Source: Peptococcaceae bacterium UBA5767 (GTDB taxonomy: Bacteria > Bacillota > TC1 > UBA5767). Taken from it: a stretch of 61,444 bases of DNA. This document shows, one piece after another, positions 51,871-60,405 of this stretch. The DNA lies in the NCBI GenBank assembly GCA_002418765.1, contig DIET01000029.1:1-61444 (forward strand), given 5' to 3'. Both the position numbers and the translations under genes were made by a program. The notes beneath the pieces are model-generated. The model was not told where the DNA came from and did no database searches. It saw nothing but the letters and a program-made list of their open reading frames with translations. The first letter of the stretch is position 1, and each line of letters starts with the position of its first letter.

Positions 51871-52407
51871 TCAACCCAGCTTTTTCAAGGCCGGCAGAAT
51901 AAAACGAAGCATCGTAGCAGTAAGCATGCCAGCCATGACTCCAGAGATCAACAGTACCGGTAGATAAAACCACAGGCTGATACCCATATACAGAAGGGTC
52001 ACCACAGCAAACTGTCCAAGATTGTGGGCTACCGCACCGACAATACTGATACCTAAATAGGTAGAACGCTCTTTGAAAGTCCTAAGAATGGCAAGCATCA
52101 GTAGTACCGCCAGCAATCCGCCAGCCAAACTGAGGCTGGCCGCCACAAGTCCCCTGGTTCCAAGAACAAATAGCCCCTTCAGAAATGCCAGTGCAAAGGC
52201 TTCTTTCCCTCCCAGAAAAAACAGGGCATACATGACAGCGATATTGGACAATCCGAATTTAACCCCGGGAACTGCTATGGGAAGTGGTGGAAGCAGGTTC
52301 TCAACCCAAGCGAGAACCATGGCTGTGGCGAAAATGAGAGCGAGTAAGACCATTCGCCAGACCCTGCCTCCTCTTCCCGTCTCCCGCATAAATCTAATTG
52401 AATTCAT
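51871..52407 (-). CDS. eetB: Gx-transporter-family membrane protein (EetB-like)
   Basis: 178 residues, about five membrane segments. The N-terminal Arg-rich stretch is followed by hydrophobic helices with VPGVKFGLSNIAVMYALFFL (about 47-66), the typical block of the ECF-type S-component-like Gx family, once called heptaprenyl diphosphate synthase component I. In the Listeria electron-transfer locus a member of this family accompanies FmnB and is thought to supply flavin substrate across the membrane. Its ATG overlaps the eetA stop (ATGA). The eetA/eetB naming follows my memory of the Listeria locus. Confidence 0.8.
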   Translation of the reverse strand: MNSIRFMRETGRGGRVWRMVLLALIFATAMVLAWVENLLPPLPIAVPGVKFGLSNIAVMYALFFLGGKEAFALAFLKGLFVLGTRGLVAASLSLAGGLLAVLLMLAILRTFKERSTYLGISIVGAVAHNLGQFAVVTLLYMGISLWFYLPVLLISGVMAGMLTATMLRFILPALKKLG

Positions 52408-52808
52408 TCGATCCCTTTCATATTTCCCAGAATCAGTTCAGGAGCTTCATGGTCTTGCTTCCCGGGAATAATCTTTACTACTACCCCATTTGGTAGACAC
52501 GCGGCAAACTGTCCCGGCTTGCTCAATACCCCAGAATGCACACAAATCTGGTCAGGGCAGTCTGACTCTCCAAACCGGATTCCTCCTTGCCCATCCAGCA
52601 CCAAAATCACCTGAGGTACCTGATACACCTTATATGTGCTGGGCATTATCCCGGTAAGAGGCAATGTATCCACCAGTTCGTTCTGATAATAGACCTCTGC
52701 CTGGGGAAATTCATCCGGCGGGAAAAAGGTATAAACGCCCCAACTGAGAAGACTGATCAGCAACAACGTTCCAACCAACAAAAGGTCGGTCATTCTTGTG
52801 AATTTCAT
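52404..52808 (-). CDS. eetA: NusG domain II-type extracytoplasmic protein (EetA-like)
   Basis: 134 residues with one N-terminal membrane anchor (LLLVGTLLLISLLSWGVY). The remainder is a beta-barrel-like domain with the conserved cysteine pair SDCPDQICVHSGVLSKPGQF (about 86-105). Despite the domain name it is not a transcription factor; such proteins sit outside the membrane next to FMN transferase genes. The coupling on both sides (ATGA overlaps with dmkA upstream and eetB downstream) shows joint translation. Confidence 0.82.
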   Translation of the reverse strand: MKFTRMTDLLLVGTLLLISLLSWGVYTFFPPDEFPQAEVYYQNELVDTLPLTGIMPSTYKVYQVPQVILVLDGQGGIRFGESDCPDQICVHSGVLSKPGQFAACLPNGVVVKIIPGKQDHEAPELILGNMKGIE

Positions 52809-53725
52809 CCAACCACTCCCTGCAGAAGACCACCCATAAAAATAAGAATCGTTTGGGCTCCCATAATGATCACGTAATTCTGTATGGACAACAAAAAAGT
52901 AGTCTCCTTAGTCTGAACCCGTCTGAACTCTCGAATATTCTTATGAACCGGCATCAGTGTCAGAAAAAGAAGCAGACTGATCGGATGCAGAATCCCGGCA
53001 AGCACCATAAACAGATTGACCGGATAGATCAAATAGTAAATCCAGGCAAATAGCGGCAGAGCAGCTTCGCGCATATAATAAGGCAATGTGAAACGACCCA
53101 CCTGAACATCTTTTTCCAGGTCGCAGATATTATTGGCCAACATAATGCCAGCTGTGGTAAACATAGGTGCCATGGAAAGAAGAATCAAAATGCCAAAATT
53201 CTGTAGATTGACATCCAAACTCACCGTCGGCCAGGCAGCCGTCACACGTAAAAAACTTTCTTTCGGAAGATTGATGTACAGAACCAAAAACGGAATCAGA
53301 AGACCGTAAAAAATACCGGACACCACTTCACCCAATGGCATCCTGGATACAGGTATTGGTCCCCAGGTATAAAGAATACCAGCCATAAAGCACATCCCTC
53401 CTGCAATAAGGACTACCCAGTCAGTCAAAAAAACCAACCAGAGACCCATCAGGGTACTGACGACCAGCAGCGCAAGTAAGATCGAAAGTGATGCAGCTCT
53501 AGAAAAGGGTAGAATCTGATGATTGGTTTTGCTGTCTATATAATTGTTGATGGCAGTGGTGGTCAAATCAAATAAAAACATGGAACAAAAAAATACGACT
53601 GTCTCCAACCTCTGTACTGGCTGTCCCTGTTGGAATAGGTAAGCTATAGCCAGCAGAAAGGCAAACACACTGGTAATTTTTGTTTTGATTTCTGTGTATT
53701 GAAAAAAACCAACAATGAACCCCAT
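52805..53725 (-). CDS. dmkA: UbiA-family prenyltransferase (DmkA-like)
   Basis: Joins a polyprenyl chain to dihydroxynaphthoate to make demethylmenaquinone. 306 residues with about eight membrane segments. The first Asp-rich motif reads NNYIDSKTN (about 62) and the second NICDLEKDVQVG (about 200); both bind Mg-diphosphate in UbiA/MenA enzymes. AAGGGA precedes the ATG at 53725. With dmkB it would make the quinone pool dedicated to extracellular electron transfer, as in Listeria. No other menaquinone gene is in the window. Confidence 0.87.
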   Translation of the reverse strand: MGFIVGFFQYTEIKTKITSVFAFLLAIAYLFQQGQPVQRLETVVFFCSMFLFDLTTTAINNYIDSKTNHQILPFSRAASLSILLALLVVSTLMGLWLVFLTDWVVLIAGGMCFMAGILYTWGPIPVSRMPLGEVVSGIFYGLLIPFLVLYINLPKESFLRVTAAWPTVSLDVNLQNFGILILLSMAPMFTTAGIMLANNICDLEKDVQVGRFTLPYYMREAALPLFAWIYYLIYPVNLFMVLAGILHPISLLLFLTLMPVHKNIREFRRVQTKETTFLLSIQNYVIIMGAQTILIFMGGLLQGVVG

Positions 53726-53740
53726 AACCAATCCCTTTCA

Positions 53741-54718
53741 TCAGAACACCCGATAAGACGACTCCAAAATTTTCTCCAGTGCGGCCCGTTTTTCAGGGGT
53801 AACCGGGAGATTGTTCAACAGCAATATTGCTTTCTGATAGTATTTTTTTGCCAGAGTCCTGGTAAAGACCAGGCCTCCTGCCTTCTGCACTGCCGCATTG
53901 ATTTCATCGCGCAACAATCGTTTGCCTTGAGCACGTGCCCGTAGACCATTCACCTGATTGAATGCATGAATCAAAGGAAGCGTGATCACATCTTGTTCAT
54001 AATCAGACTGCACTGGTTTATTGATTTCTTTTCTACTCGCCTCAAAATCCATACAATCATCGGTCAACTGAAAAATCATGCCAATATAGCGCCCCAAACG
54101 AGCATATCTTTTGGCCATATTCTCTGGTTCATTTGCCAGCATAGCACCCGCTAAAAAAGAAGCTTCAAAAAGGGCCGCCGTTTTCCCGGCAATAATCTTC
54201 AAATACTGAAAGACAGAAAGATGATAGTTCCCATTATTGATGTGCTGATTGAGTTCACCCAAACAGAGTCTCCCCAAATACCCCGGCAATCGAAGGGTCA
54301 GCCAATCGTCCTTGCGTTGCACCGACGCAGCCAGATTCATGGCCACGCTGAGAAGATAGTCACCACAAATAACGGCTGTTTTGACACCATACTTTTTTTG
54401 GAGAGTAGGTTTCCCCCGGCGCAAATCTGCATTGTCAATCACATCATCATGCACCAAAGTTGCCAAATGGAGAATTTCCACAGCCGCCGCCACCTTGATT
54501 GCATCCTCCGGAATCCGTTCTTGATGGTCTTGTGCACTTACCAGAACCGAAGCCAGACGGATACATTTCCCTGGTGCTTGAGCCAAATGGGCGGTAAATT
54601 CCCGGATAATCAATGGTGAAGCAGATAGTATTCTTTCCACCTCTTGTTTGGCCATTTCAGTTGCTGCTTCGTAGGAAAAAAACTGATCATCATCCAAGGA
54701 CAGTCGTTCCTTAATCAT
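53741..54718 (-). CDS. dmkB: Polyprenyl diphosphate synthase (DmkB-like)
   Basis: Builds the long isoprenoid tail for the quinone. 325 residues. The two Asp-rich motifs are LVHDDVIDNADLRRGKPT (about 90) and FQLTDDCMDFEAS (about 215); GKCIRLASVL (about 45) holds the basic GK..R position. The frame extends upstream to 54838, but that lies within ndh2. The ATG at 54718 overlaps the ndh2 stop by 8 bp and gives the usual length. Chain length cannot be predicted by eye. Confidence 0.9.
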   Translation of the reverse strand: MIKERLSLDDDQFFSYEAATEMAKQEVERILSASPLIIREFTAHLAQAPGKCIRLASVLVSAQDHQERIPEDAIKVAAAVEILHLATLVHDDVIDNADLRRGKPTLQKKYGVKTAVICGDYLLSVAMNLAASVQRKDDWLTLRLPGYLGRLCLGELNQHINNGNYHLSVFQYLKIIAGKTAALFEASFLAGAMLANEPENMAKRYARLGRYIGMIFQLTDDCMDFEASRKEINKPVQSDYEQDVITLPLIHAFNQVNGLRARAQGKRLLRDEINAAVQKAGGLVFTRTLAKKYYQKAILLLNNLPVTPEKRAALEKILESSYRVF

Positions 54719-56666
54719 GGTAGATGTACAACTTTCTGACAATGTCTGCCTTTTTCCATCGCTTCTTCCATATGGGCATGACATAGTAATCCAAGCCAAA
54801 GGTTCTTCCGGCGCCGATAAGGACAGCGACACCAGCAAAAATCATCCAGAAGGTTCCCAGATAAAGACCAGTGGTACAAACAAACATGAACTGCAATACC
54901 AAGGACACAGCCGCAGCTGGGAACGTAAGAAGTCCACCAATCAGAGCCAGTCCAATGAGGATCTCAGTCAATACTATTCCTGATTGCATAACCACCTGCA
55001 TAGACTCGCTAGAAAGCACCACATTGTTTACAAACCAGTTCATCAATGGCACATCCAGGCGAAAGGCCAGATCTGAAAGTGAAGACTCTGCCAATGCTTT
55101 CCCGCTAACAAACAAGGTGCGGAAAAGACCCAAATTCCAGTTGATCAACACTGTCCCCGCTACCTCAGTAGCGCCTCCAGTGGCAGCTTCGGTAGCCGCA
55201 GTGACCGTTTCAGCTCCCCCGGAAAGTCCCAAAACCTGATTGTACCAAGCATTGGCTCCTCCAAAAAAACCGGTCAGCATGGGCTTGTTAAACCAACCCT
55301 CCATGACTTTTTGAATCCCCTCATACAACCAAACTGCTCCTAACCAAACCCGGAGAGGAGCCAACAGAAAACTTGGCGTACGATTAGAAAAGTGTCCTCC
55401 TACAAAACTCCGACGATTGCGGATGGTAAAAAACTCATGTTTCATATAGCTGAACACTTTGTTCCAGCCCAACACCTGAATGAAGTAAACAATATTGATC
55501 AGATGTTTGGAAAACATTGCCAGAAAAGACGGAAGATTGATCATGGCCTTCGGAAAACCCACCCGGGCTATCCCATAGCGCCCACCAATACAGACCATAA
55601 ATCCATGAAATTGAGGATGATATTCCTTCATGCTTCCCTTGCCGGTGATTTCTACCACTAAGTTATGGGCCGCCGTTGCGGAACTATGCTCACAATTTTC
55701 CACCACTTGAGGAACAGGACATTCCGCACCTTCAGGTGTAAAAAACATATTGTCCCCAATTACGTAAACCGATTCGTTGTCCAATGAACGCAGATAAGAA
55801 TCCGTCTTGATACGATTTCTTTCTTCAGATTCTAGAACTTTGGCTGCCTCCCCAATGATGTCGGCACTCTCTATACCAGCACCCCAGATGACTGTACTGG
55901 TCTTCTTGCGAACGCACTCTCCCTGTTGCATCACATCCAAAAATCCCTGACCCATGCGACAGACATTGGTATTCAAGATCACATTGACACCCATCTTTTT
56001 AAGTCGTCTCTCAGCCTTGCGTGACAACTCCTCGGGAAGATTGGGAATGGTTCTATCCAAAATATCCACAATATTTATGTTGATCTCCGAAGGATCGATC
56101 TCAAATTTCTCCGCCATAATAGGCGCATACTCGGCCAGCTCTCCGGCCATTTCCACCCCGGTAAAACCTGCTCCAACAATATAAAACGTCAGAAGTTTCC
56201 TGCGTTGCGCAGGATCTTTTTCTATAGCCGCTTGATAAAATAGAGCCTCCAAATGATGCCGTAAGGCAATTGCATCCTCATAGGACCAAAGAGTGAATGC
56301 ATTCTCTTTGACCCCGGGAATACCAAAGAAAGTGGGTTGAGATCCGGCCGCCAGCACCAAATAATCATATGGATACTCTCCCGCTTCCCCTCTTACTTTT
56401 TTCCCTTCAAAATCCATACTGGTGATAGTATCCAACACCACATTCACCCTACGACCTGCGAACACCTTCTTCAAACTGATTCGAATGCTTTCCTCATCAA
56501 CTCGATGGGCGGCCACCTCATGCAGTTCTGTAAGCATTACATGATACGGATTTTTATCGATCAATGTGATGGTTACATCCTGATCTTTGCGGAATTTCCG
56601 AGCTAATTTTTTTGCGGTTAGGATGCCGGCATACCCTGCCCCCAAGATAACAATTTTTGAACTCAT
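54711..56666 (-). CDS. ndh2: Type II NADH dehydrogenase with DoxX-like membrane domain (Ndh2)
   Basis: Oxidises NADH and reduces quinone without pumping protons; it is the entry point of the extracellular electron transfer chain. 651 residues. The FAD Rossmann motif VILGAGYAGILTAKKL opens the protein, a second GxGxxG region is in YIVGAGFTGVEMAGEL (about 165), and YVIGDNMFF (about 300) closes the FAD site. The C-terminal ~230 residues hold four hydrophobic segments in a DoxX-like domain, as in Listeria Ndh2. AAGGAGAAGATT precedes the ATG. It is the first gene of the locus. Confidence 0.9.
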   Translation of the reverse strand: MSSKIVILGAGYAGILTAKKLARKFRKDQDVTITLIDKNPYHVMLTELHEVAAHRVDEESIRISLKKVFAGRRVNVVLDTITSMDFEGKKVRGEAGEYPYDYLVLAAGSQPTFFGIPGVKENAFTLWSYEDAIALRHHLEALFYQAAIEKDPAQRRKLLTFYIVGAGFTGVEMAGELAEYAPIMAEKFEIDPSEININIVDILDRTIPNLPEELSRKAERRLKKMGVNVILNTNVCRMGQGFLDVMQQGECVRKKTSTVIWGAGIESADIIGEAAKVLESEERNRIKTDSYLRSLDNESVYVIGDNMFFTPEGAECPVPQVVENCEHSSATAAHNLVVEITGKGSMKEYHPQFHGFMVCIGGRYGIARVGFPKAMINLPSFLAMFSKHLINIVYFIQVLGWNKVFSYMKHEFFTIRNRRSFVGGHFSNRTPSFLLAPLRVWLGAVWLYEGIQKVMEGWFNKPMLTGFFGGANAWYNQVLGLSGGAETVTAATEAATGGATEVAGTVLINWNLGLFRTLFVSGKALAESSLSDLAFRLDVPLMNWFVNNVVLSSESMQVVMQSGIVLTEILIGLALIGGLLTFPAAAVSLVLQFMFVCTTGLYLGTFWMIFAGVAVLIGAGRTFGLDYYVMPIWKKRWKKADIVRKLYIYHD

Positions 56667-57059
56667 AATCTTCTCCTTGTTTTGTTGATTATAGGATTAT
56701 TCATTTCTACCCCGTCTCCATTGCAGACCAGTACTTCGCAAAATGCGCTTTGGCAAAGGTATCAAAGAAATACATACAATGGGTTTCGTTTTCATGGCTG
56801 GTCACCAACCACACTGTGGTTCTACCTTCCAAGCAAACTCGTAATAATTTTCACAAAAAAAGGCAATCGATAAGTGCGTTCTCATACTGTGGCCCTAGTA
56901 TACAAAAATTCTCCAGCTAGGTTTAAAAACCATACCCTGCATACGGTGCTTCAGAGATTGGGGACGATATCACTCCCTCCCCCACAGAAAGACGATGACA
57001 ATCCAGTAGACCTGGCAGTTGATTCAAGATGCCCTTTAGCAGGCATATCATCTTCATCA
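56667..57059 (-). other. Region upstream of ndh2
   Basis: A perfect TATAAT on the minus strand (56693-56688) lies 22 bp before the ndh2 ATG, but no good -35 sits 17 bp upstream (GACGGG), so an activator or another arrangement may be needed. A 44-codon frame (57057-56923, MKMICLLKGILNQLPGLLDC and on) begins 2 bp after the arsR stop; it is unrecognised and may be chance. No terminator was seen after arsR. Confidence 0.35.
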
Positions 57060-57464
57060 CTATTCCTCTTGGCATGAAGGATTGATTCTACTAGCAAGCA
57101 CATCCTGAACAGCACAGACATCTTTACAGATAGCCTGACAACTGAATCCTGCCTGTTGGTAACGATTGAGTCGCGCAAGATCCTCGTCATAGGGTACACA
57201 TCCCTCAAACTGATCACGCAGATAATCCAAAAGGATACGGTGATTTTTAAAAAACGCATCCGAAAAACGGTAAAAAGTCCACTGTCCATGCTTGACTGGC
57301 TCTACGATTCGTCCGTTCCTCAGGTTTGCCAAATGTCTGGAAGTATTGGACTGACTCAAGGCCAGGATGATCTCCAGTTCGCATACACACATGGCCCGCT
57401 GCATCAGAAGATGCACGATTCGAAGACGATTCTCGTCGCCCAACGCTTTCATAACAGATATCAT
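57060..57464 (-). CDS. ArsR/SmtB-family metal- or thiol-responsive repressor
   Basis: 134 residues. The winged-helix domain runs MKALGDENRLRIVHLLMQRA, CVCELEIILALSQSNTSRHL (recognition helix), and then GQWTFYRFSD (wing). CVCEL is the alpha-3 cysteine site that binds As(III), Sb(III) or similar in ArsR. The C-terminal tail adds further cysteines (GFSCQAICKDVC and PSCQEE). AAGGAG precedes the start. There is no arsenic efflux gene here; the next gene on this strand is ndh2, so it may repress the electron-transfer operon or only itself (inference). Confidence 0.85.
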   Translation of the reverse strand: MISVMKALGDENRLRIVHLLMQRAMCVCELEIILALSQSNTSRHLANLRNGRIVEPVKHGQWTFYRFSDAFFKNHRILLDYLRDQFEGCVPYDEDLARLNRYQQAGFSCQAICKDVCAVQDVLASRINPSCQEE

Positions 57465-57481
57465 CGCAGCACTCCTTTTTT

Positions 57482-57535
57482 CATATGATTATATTCCGTT
57501 ATACTCATAATATGAAAAGCAAACTCCCTTGTCAA
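57482..57535 (-). promoter_or_regulatory. arsR promoter with overlapping imperfect dyad
   Basis: Minus strand TTGACA (57535-57530), 17-bp spacer, TATTAT (57512-57507). An imperfect dyad of two 14-bp AT-rich arms around a 5-bp centre (57482-57514; CATATTATGAGTAT and AATATAATCATATG) covers the -10 and start site, where ArsR operators usually lie. Confidence 0.6.
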
Positions 57536-57868
57536 GTTATACCCTAATTTGATATTCGTCTTGACCTTCAAACTTTGGCATATCCCACATGAATCAGAAG
57601 ATCCCCAAATGATGCAAGCACAGTGCATCTCTGCAATCGAAGTACGACTCTGTTTTCACCCCCAGCGCCTTCGGATGCATGCCTGAGAATCTGGTTTCCC
57701 ATAGAAAAACAAACTATGTTCCTCTAGGTTTAGAAATATTCTACTTGATTGAGAAATGCGGCCATGTCGATATCAAATTCAATCGTCACCAATGGATACC
57801 GATTCACCCTCAAAACGTGCCAACGCATACTGCTCGCACTCGGTCTGGCAGTGAGGGAACACCCAGGC
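57536..57868. other. Non-coding stretch between arsR and the right repeat
   Basis: About 330 bp with no convincing gene on either strand and no obvious RNA structure. An 81-codon plus-strand frame at 57679-57924 runs through the terminator into the ATPase gene and is judged to be chance. Confidence 0.4.
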
Positions 57869-57932
57869 ATCGGAATATAAAAAAAACATGGCTTTCACCA
57901 TGTTCATTTCAATACCTTGCTTAAAAAAGCTT
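57869..57932. repeat. Right copy of the 64-bp direct repeat (ABC ATPase gene 3' end)
   Basis: It matches 49361-49424 with one mismatch (ccttgc here, ccatgc in the left copy). It contains the last nine codons of the ABC ATPase gene, its stop, and the terminator (57877-57902; aacatgg/ccatgtt stem, then an 8-T tract on the minus strand). Confidence 0.9.
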
Positions 57933-58629
57933 TGGTCCGGGCTTCTTGCGGCTGTCCAAACAATTGGGCCGGAACGCCTTGTTCCACCACGAGACCCTCG
58001 TCCATAAACAGCACTCTGCTGGCTACCTCACGGGCAAACCCCATTTCATGGGTCACAATCACCATCGTCATGCCTTCCAGTGCGAGTTGCTTGATCACTT
58101 CCAACACTTCGCCCACCATTTCCGGATCCAAAGCAGAAGTTGGTTCATCAAAGAGCATAATGTCCGGTTCCATCGCCAAAGCCCTGGCAATGGCAATTCT
58201 TTGTTTTTGCCCCCCAGACAACTGATTGGGATAACTGTTGGCCTTATCCCTTAATCCCACCTTATCCAACAACTGAAAAGCAATGGTCTCGGCAGCTTTT
58301 TTATCCATTTTTTTGGCAATCACGGGCGCCAGGGTAATGTTTTCCATCACCGATAGATGTGGAAACAAATTAAACTGTTGAAAAACCATGCCCACCTTTT
58401 GTCTCAGCTTGTTGATGTCTTGTTTGGGATCGGTGATGGACAGCCCTTCGATAAGGATCTCACCTTCTTGAGGAACCTCCAGAAGATTGATGCAACGTAA
58501 AAATGTGCTCTTCCCCGATCCACTGGGACCAATGACAGCCACCACTTCACCTGGGTGAACCTGCTCGTTGATGCCTTTCAGCACTGCCAGATCATCAAAT
58601 CGTTTGTGCAGATTGTTAATTTTGATCAC
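57904..58629 (-). CDS. Second polar amino-acid ABC transporter, ATP-binding subunit
   Basis: 241 residues. Walker A GPSGSGKST, Q-loop MVFQQFNLFPH, signature LSGGQKQR, Walker B IMLFDEPTSALD and VTHEMGFA are all intact. The frame opens at 58650, but AGGAGG lies within that stretch and points to the GTG at 58629, which overlaps the permease end by 14 bp. It closely resembles the ATPase at 11597-12349 and is its paralogue. Its 3' end is the sequence duplicated at 49361. Confidence 0.92.
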   Translation of the reverse strand: MIKINNLHKRFDDLAVLKGINEQVHPGEVVAVIGPSGSGKSTFLRCINLLEVPQEGEILIEGLSITDPKQDINKLRQKVGMVFQQFNLFPHLSVMENITLAPVIAKKMDKKAAETIAFQLLDKVGLRDKANSYPNQLSGGQKQRIAIARALAMEPDIMLFDEPTSALDPEMVGEVLEVIKQLALEGMTMVIVTHEMGFAREVASRVLFMDEGLVVEQGVPAQLFGQPQEARTKAFLSKVLK

Positions 58630-59329
58630 CTTTGCGTAACCTCCTTTCAATCACACTCATGCCCTTAGAAAGCGCTGTCGTTAAGACAAAATATATGATG
58701 GCGGCAGAAAGAAGAGGCATCGTGGGATCGTAGGTCCTACTACGGATGATATCCGCTCCTTTGGTCAGATCCTCCAAAGCAATATACCCTACAATGGCCG
58801 TCTCCTTCAAAAGAACAATGAACTCATTGACCAAAGCCGGAAAGATGTTCTTCACAGCCTGCGGTATCACAATGTGGGTCATGGTCTGTTTATAGCTAAG
58901 GCCCAACGAACGTCCTGCTTCCGTCTGCCCTCTATCCACTGACAGGATGCCGCCGCGCACAATTTCTGCCACATAAGCACCACTATTGATACCAAATGCG
59001 ATCACGGCCACCAGCACTTTGGAAATATTCACACTGCCAAAAATAACAAAATAAATAATCAAAAGCTGCGTGACCACAGGCGTGCCCCGAATGACATTGA
59101 TGTAAGCCGAGGCAAAAGCCTGCAGCGGTTTGATGGGAGACAGTTTGAAAAAAGCCAGGGTAAATCCCAGAAGCATACCTAGCAATATGGCAAAGACACT
59201 CACTTGGATGGTAATTTTCAAACCATTGACAAGAAAAAGATAACGCTTGTCAACCAAAAAGTTTAAAATAAGATCTCCTTGAAAATCCTGCCACCAGCCA
59301 CTGATGCTTGCCGTCAACATACTATCCAT
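58616..59329 (-). CDS. Second polar amino-acid ABC transporter, permease
   Basis: 237 residues, about five membrane segments, HisM/GlnP family. The EAA loop GQTEAGRSLGLSYKQTMTHI (about 145-165) is intact. The start at 59329 has GGAAGGAGGAAAT upstream; the frame opens ten codons earlier. It lies 86 bp after the binding-protein gene, with a hairpin between them. The substrate is unknown but probably a polar or acidic amino acid. Confidence 0.92.
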   Translation of the reverse strand: MDSMLTASISGWWQDFQGDLILNFLVDKRYLFLVNGLKITIQVSVFAILLGMLLGFTLAFFKLSPIKPLQAFASAYINVIRGTPVVTQLLIIYFVIFGSVNISKVLVAVIAFGINSGAYVAEIVRGGILSVDRGQTEAGRSLGLSYKQTMTHIVIPQAVKNIFPALVNEFIVLLKETAIVGYIALEDLTKGADIIRSRTYDPTMPLLSAAIIYFVLTTALSKGMSVIERRLRKGDQN

Positions 59330-59374
59330 ATTTCCTCCTTCCACACAATCGATCGCCACAAGCTAGGGTAATCC

Positions 59375-59407
59375 AAAGAAAAAAGAAGGGCTGGTCAAGA
59401 CCAGCCC
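59375..59407 (-). terminator. Hairpin between binding-protein and permease genes
   Basis: A 9-bp GC-rich perfect stem (gggctggtc/gaccagccc) with a 2-nt loop is followed on the minus strand by TTCTTTTTTC. Such elements let the binding protein be made in excess over the membrane subunits. Confidence 0.75.
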
Positions 59408-59415
59408 GAACCTCA

Positions 59416-60183
59416 TTACTCTCCAATATACTCATCATATATTTCTTGGTATCTTCCACTTGCTTTTAATTCCGCAATCACCTGATTGATCTCCTCCAAA
59501 AAGGCTGTATCACCTTTCCGAACGGCAATGGCATATTCCTCCACCGTGAAGTACTCATCCAACATGATGATATCATCATTTTTTTCCACAAAAACTTGGG
59601 CTGGCAATGCATCAATAATAACAGCATCCAAATTGCCATTTCGCAGATCCATGACCGCATCAATTGCCTTCTTGAAACGCATGACCTGCGCCCCTTCCAC
59701 CTCACTGGCTTCCAAATCGCCCGTGGTGCCTTCCTGCACCCCAAGAACCTTGCCCGTTAGATCTTCGGTACCGCCGATCTCCGTATTCCCAATTTGTACG
59801 ATGATGACCTGACTGGCATCAAAATAAGCATCGCTGAAATCTGCGTTTTCCTTACGGTCCTCCGTAACGCTCATCCCGGCAACACCGAAATCCACTTTGC
59901 CACTTTTTACTGCACCGATGATGGAACCGAAGTCCATATCTTCAATCACCAATTCCACACCAAGAGCAGATGCAATTTCTTTGGCTATCTCCACATCAAA
60001 ACCAGCCACATCTCCATTTTCATCACGGTATTCAAAAGGTGGAAACTCAGCATTGGTGCCCATCACCAGAACACCGGATTCTTGTACTTTGCTCAATGTA
60101 TCCTCGTCTTGGCTACAAGCGCTTACACCCACTACCATGAGCAACATCAATACGACTGCCAACCATTTCATGCTTCTTTTCAT
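59416..60183 (-). CDS. Second amino-acid-binding lipoprotein of an ABC transporter
   Basis: 255 residues, SBP family 3. The signal peptide ends in lipobox VGVSAC. Family motifs are VLVMGTNAEFPPFEYRDENG (about 35-54), VAGFDVEIAKEIASALGVE, and DFGVAGMSVTEDRKENADFS. The frame opens at 60264, but AGGAG 8 nt upstream of the ATG at 60183 places the start there. It is first in a three-gene operon and paralogous to the lipoprotein at 13027-13815. Confidence 0.92.
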   Translation of the reverse strand: MKRSMKWLAVVLMLLMVVGVSACSQDEDTLSKVQESGVLVMGTNAEFPPFEYRDENGDVAGFDVEIAKEIASALGVELVIEDMDFGSIIGAVKSGKVDFGVAGMSVTEDRKENADFSDAYFDASQVIIVQIGNTEIGGTEDLTGKVLGVQEGTTGDLEASEVEGAQVMRFKKAIDAVMDLRNGNLDAVIIDALPAQVFVEKNDDIIMLDEYFTVEEYAIAVRKGDTAFLEEINQVIAELKASGRYQEIYDEYIGE

Positions 60184-60215
60184 TGTCATTTCTCCTATCG
60201 TTGATTTCAGACAAC

Positions 60216-60244
60216 ATTCTAACGCCTTTATGCACTTTTGTCTA
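60216..60244 (-). promoter_or_regulatory. Promoter of the second amino-acid ABC operon
   Basis: Minus strand TAGACA (60244-60239), 17-bp spacer, TAGAAT (60221-60216); about 33 nt to the binding-protein start. Confidence 0.5.
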
Positions 60245-60340
60245 GCATCGCGTATAAGTGTCACCCTAGCATGACCAATTCAACCTGCCCTGATGGCCAC
60301 CCCAACTTTCATAATCAGAGCTCCCGCATGAACCTAAGGC

Positions 60341-60370
60341 TTGATTTTCCGCAGACCCAGAGCCTATAAT
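60341..60370 (+). promoter_or_regulatory. Promoter of the lipoate ligase gene
   Basis: TTGATT (60341-60346), 18-bp spacer, perfect TATAAT (60365-60370), 36 nt before the start. Confidence 0.65.
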
Positions 60371-60405
60371 AATACGAAATACAAACATGAATGAGGAGTC
60401 CTTCT

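Noticed and set aside
56951..57289. 112-codon minus-strand frame overlapping arsR
   Set aside because: It overlaps the well-supported arsR frame almost entirely and shows no family motif.
57679..57924. 81-codon plus-strand frame next to the right repeat
   Set aside because: It runs through a terminator into the opposite strand of the ATPase gene and has no ribosome-binding site.
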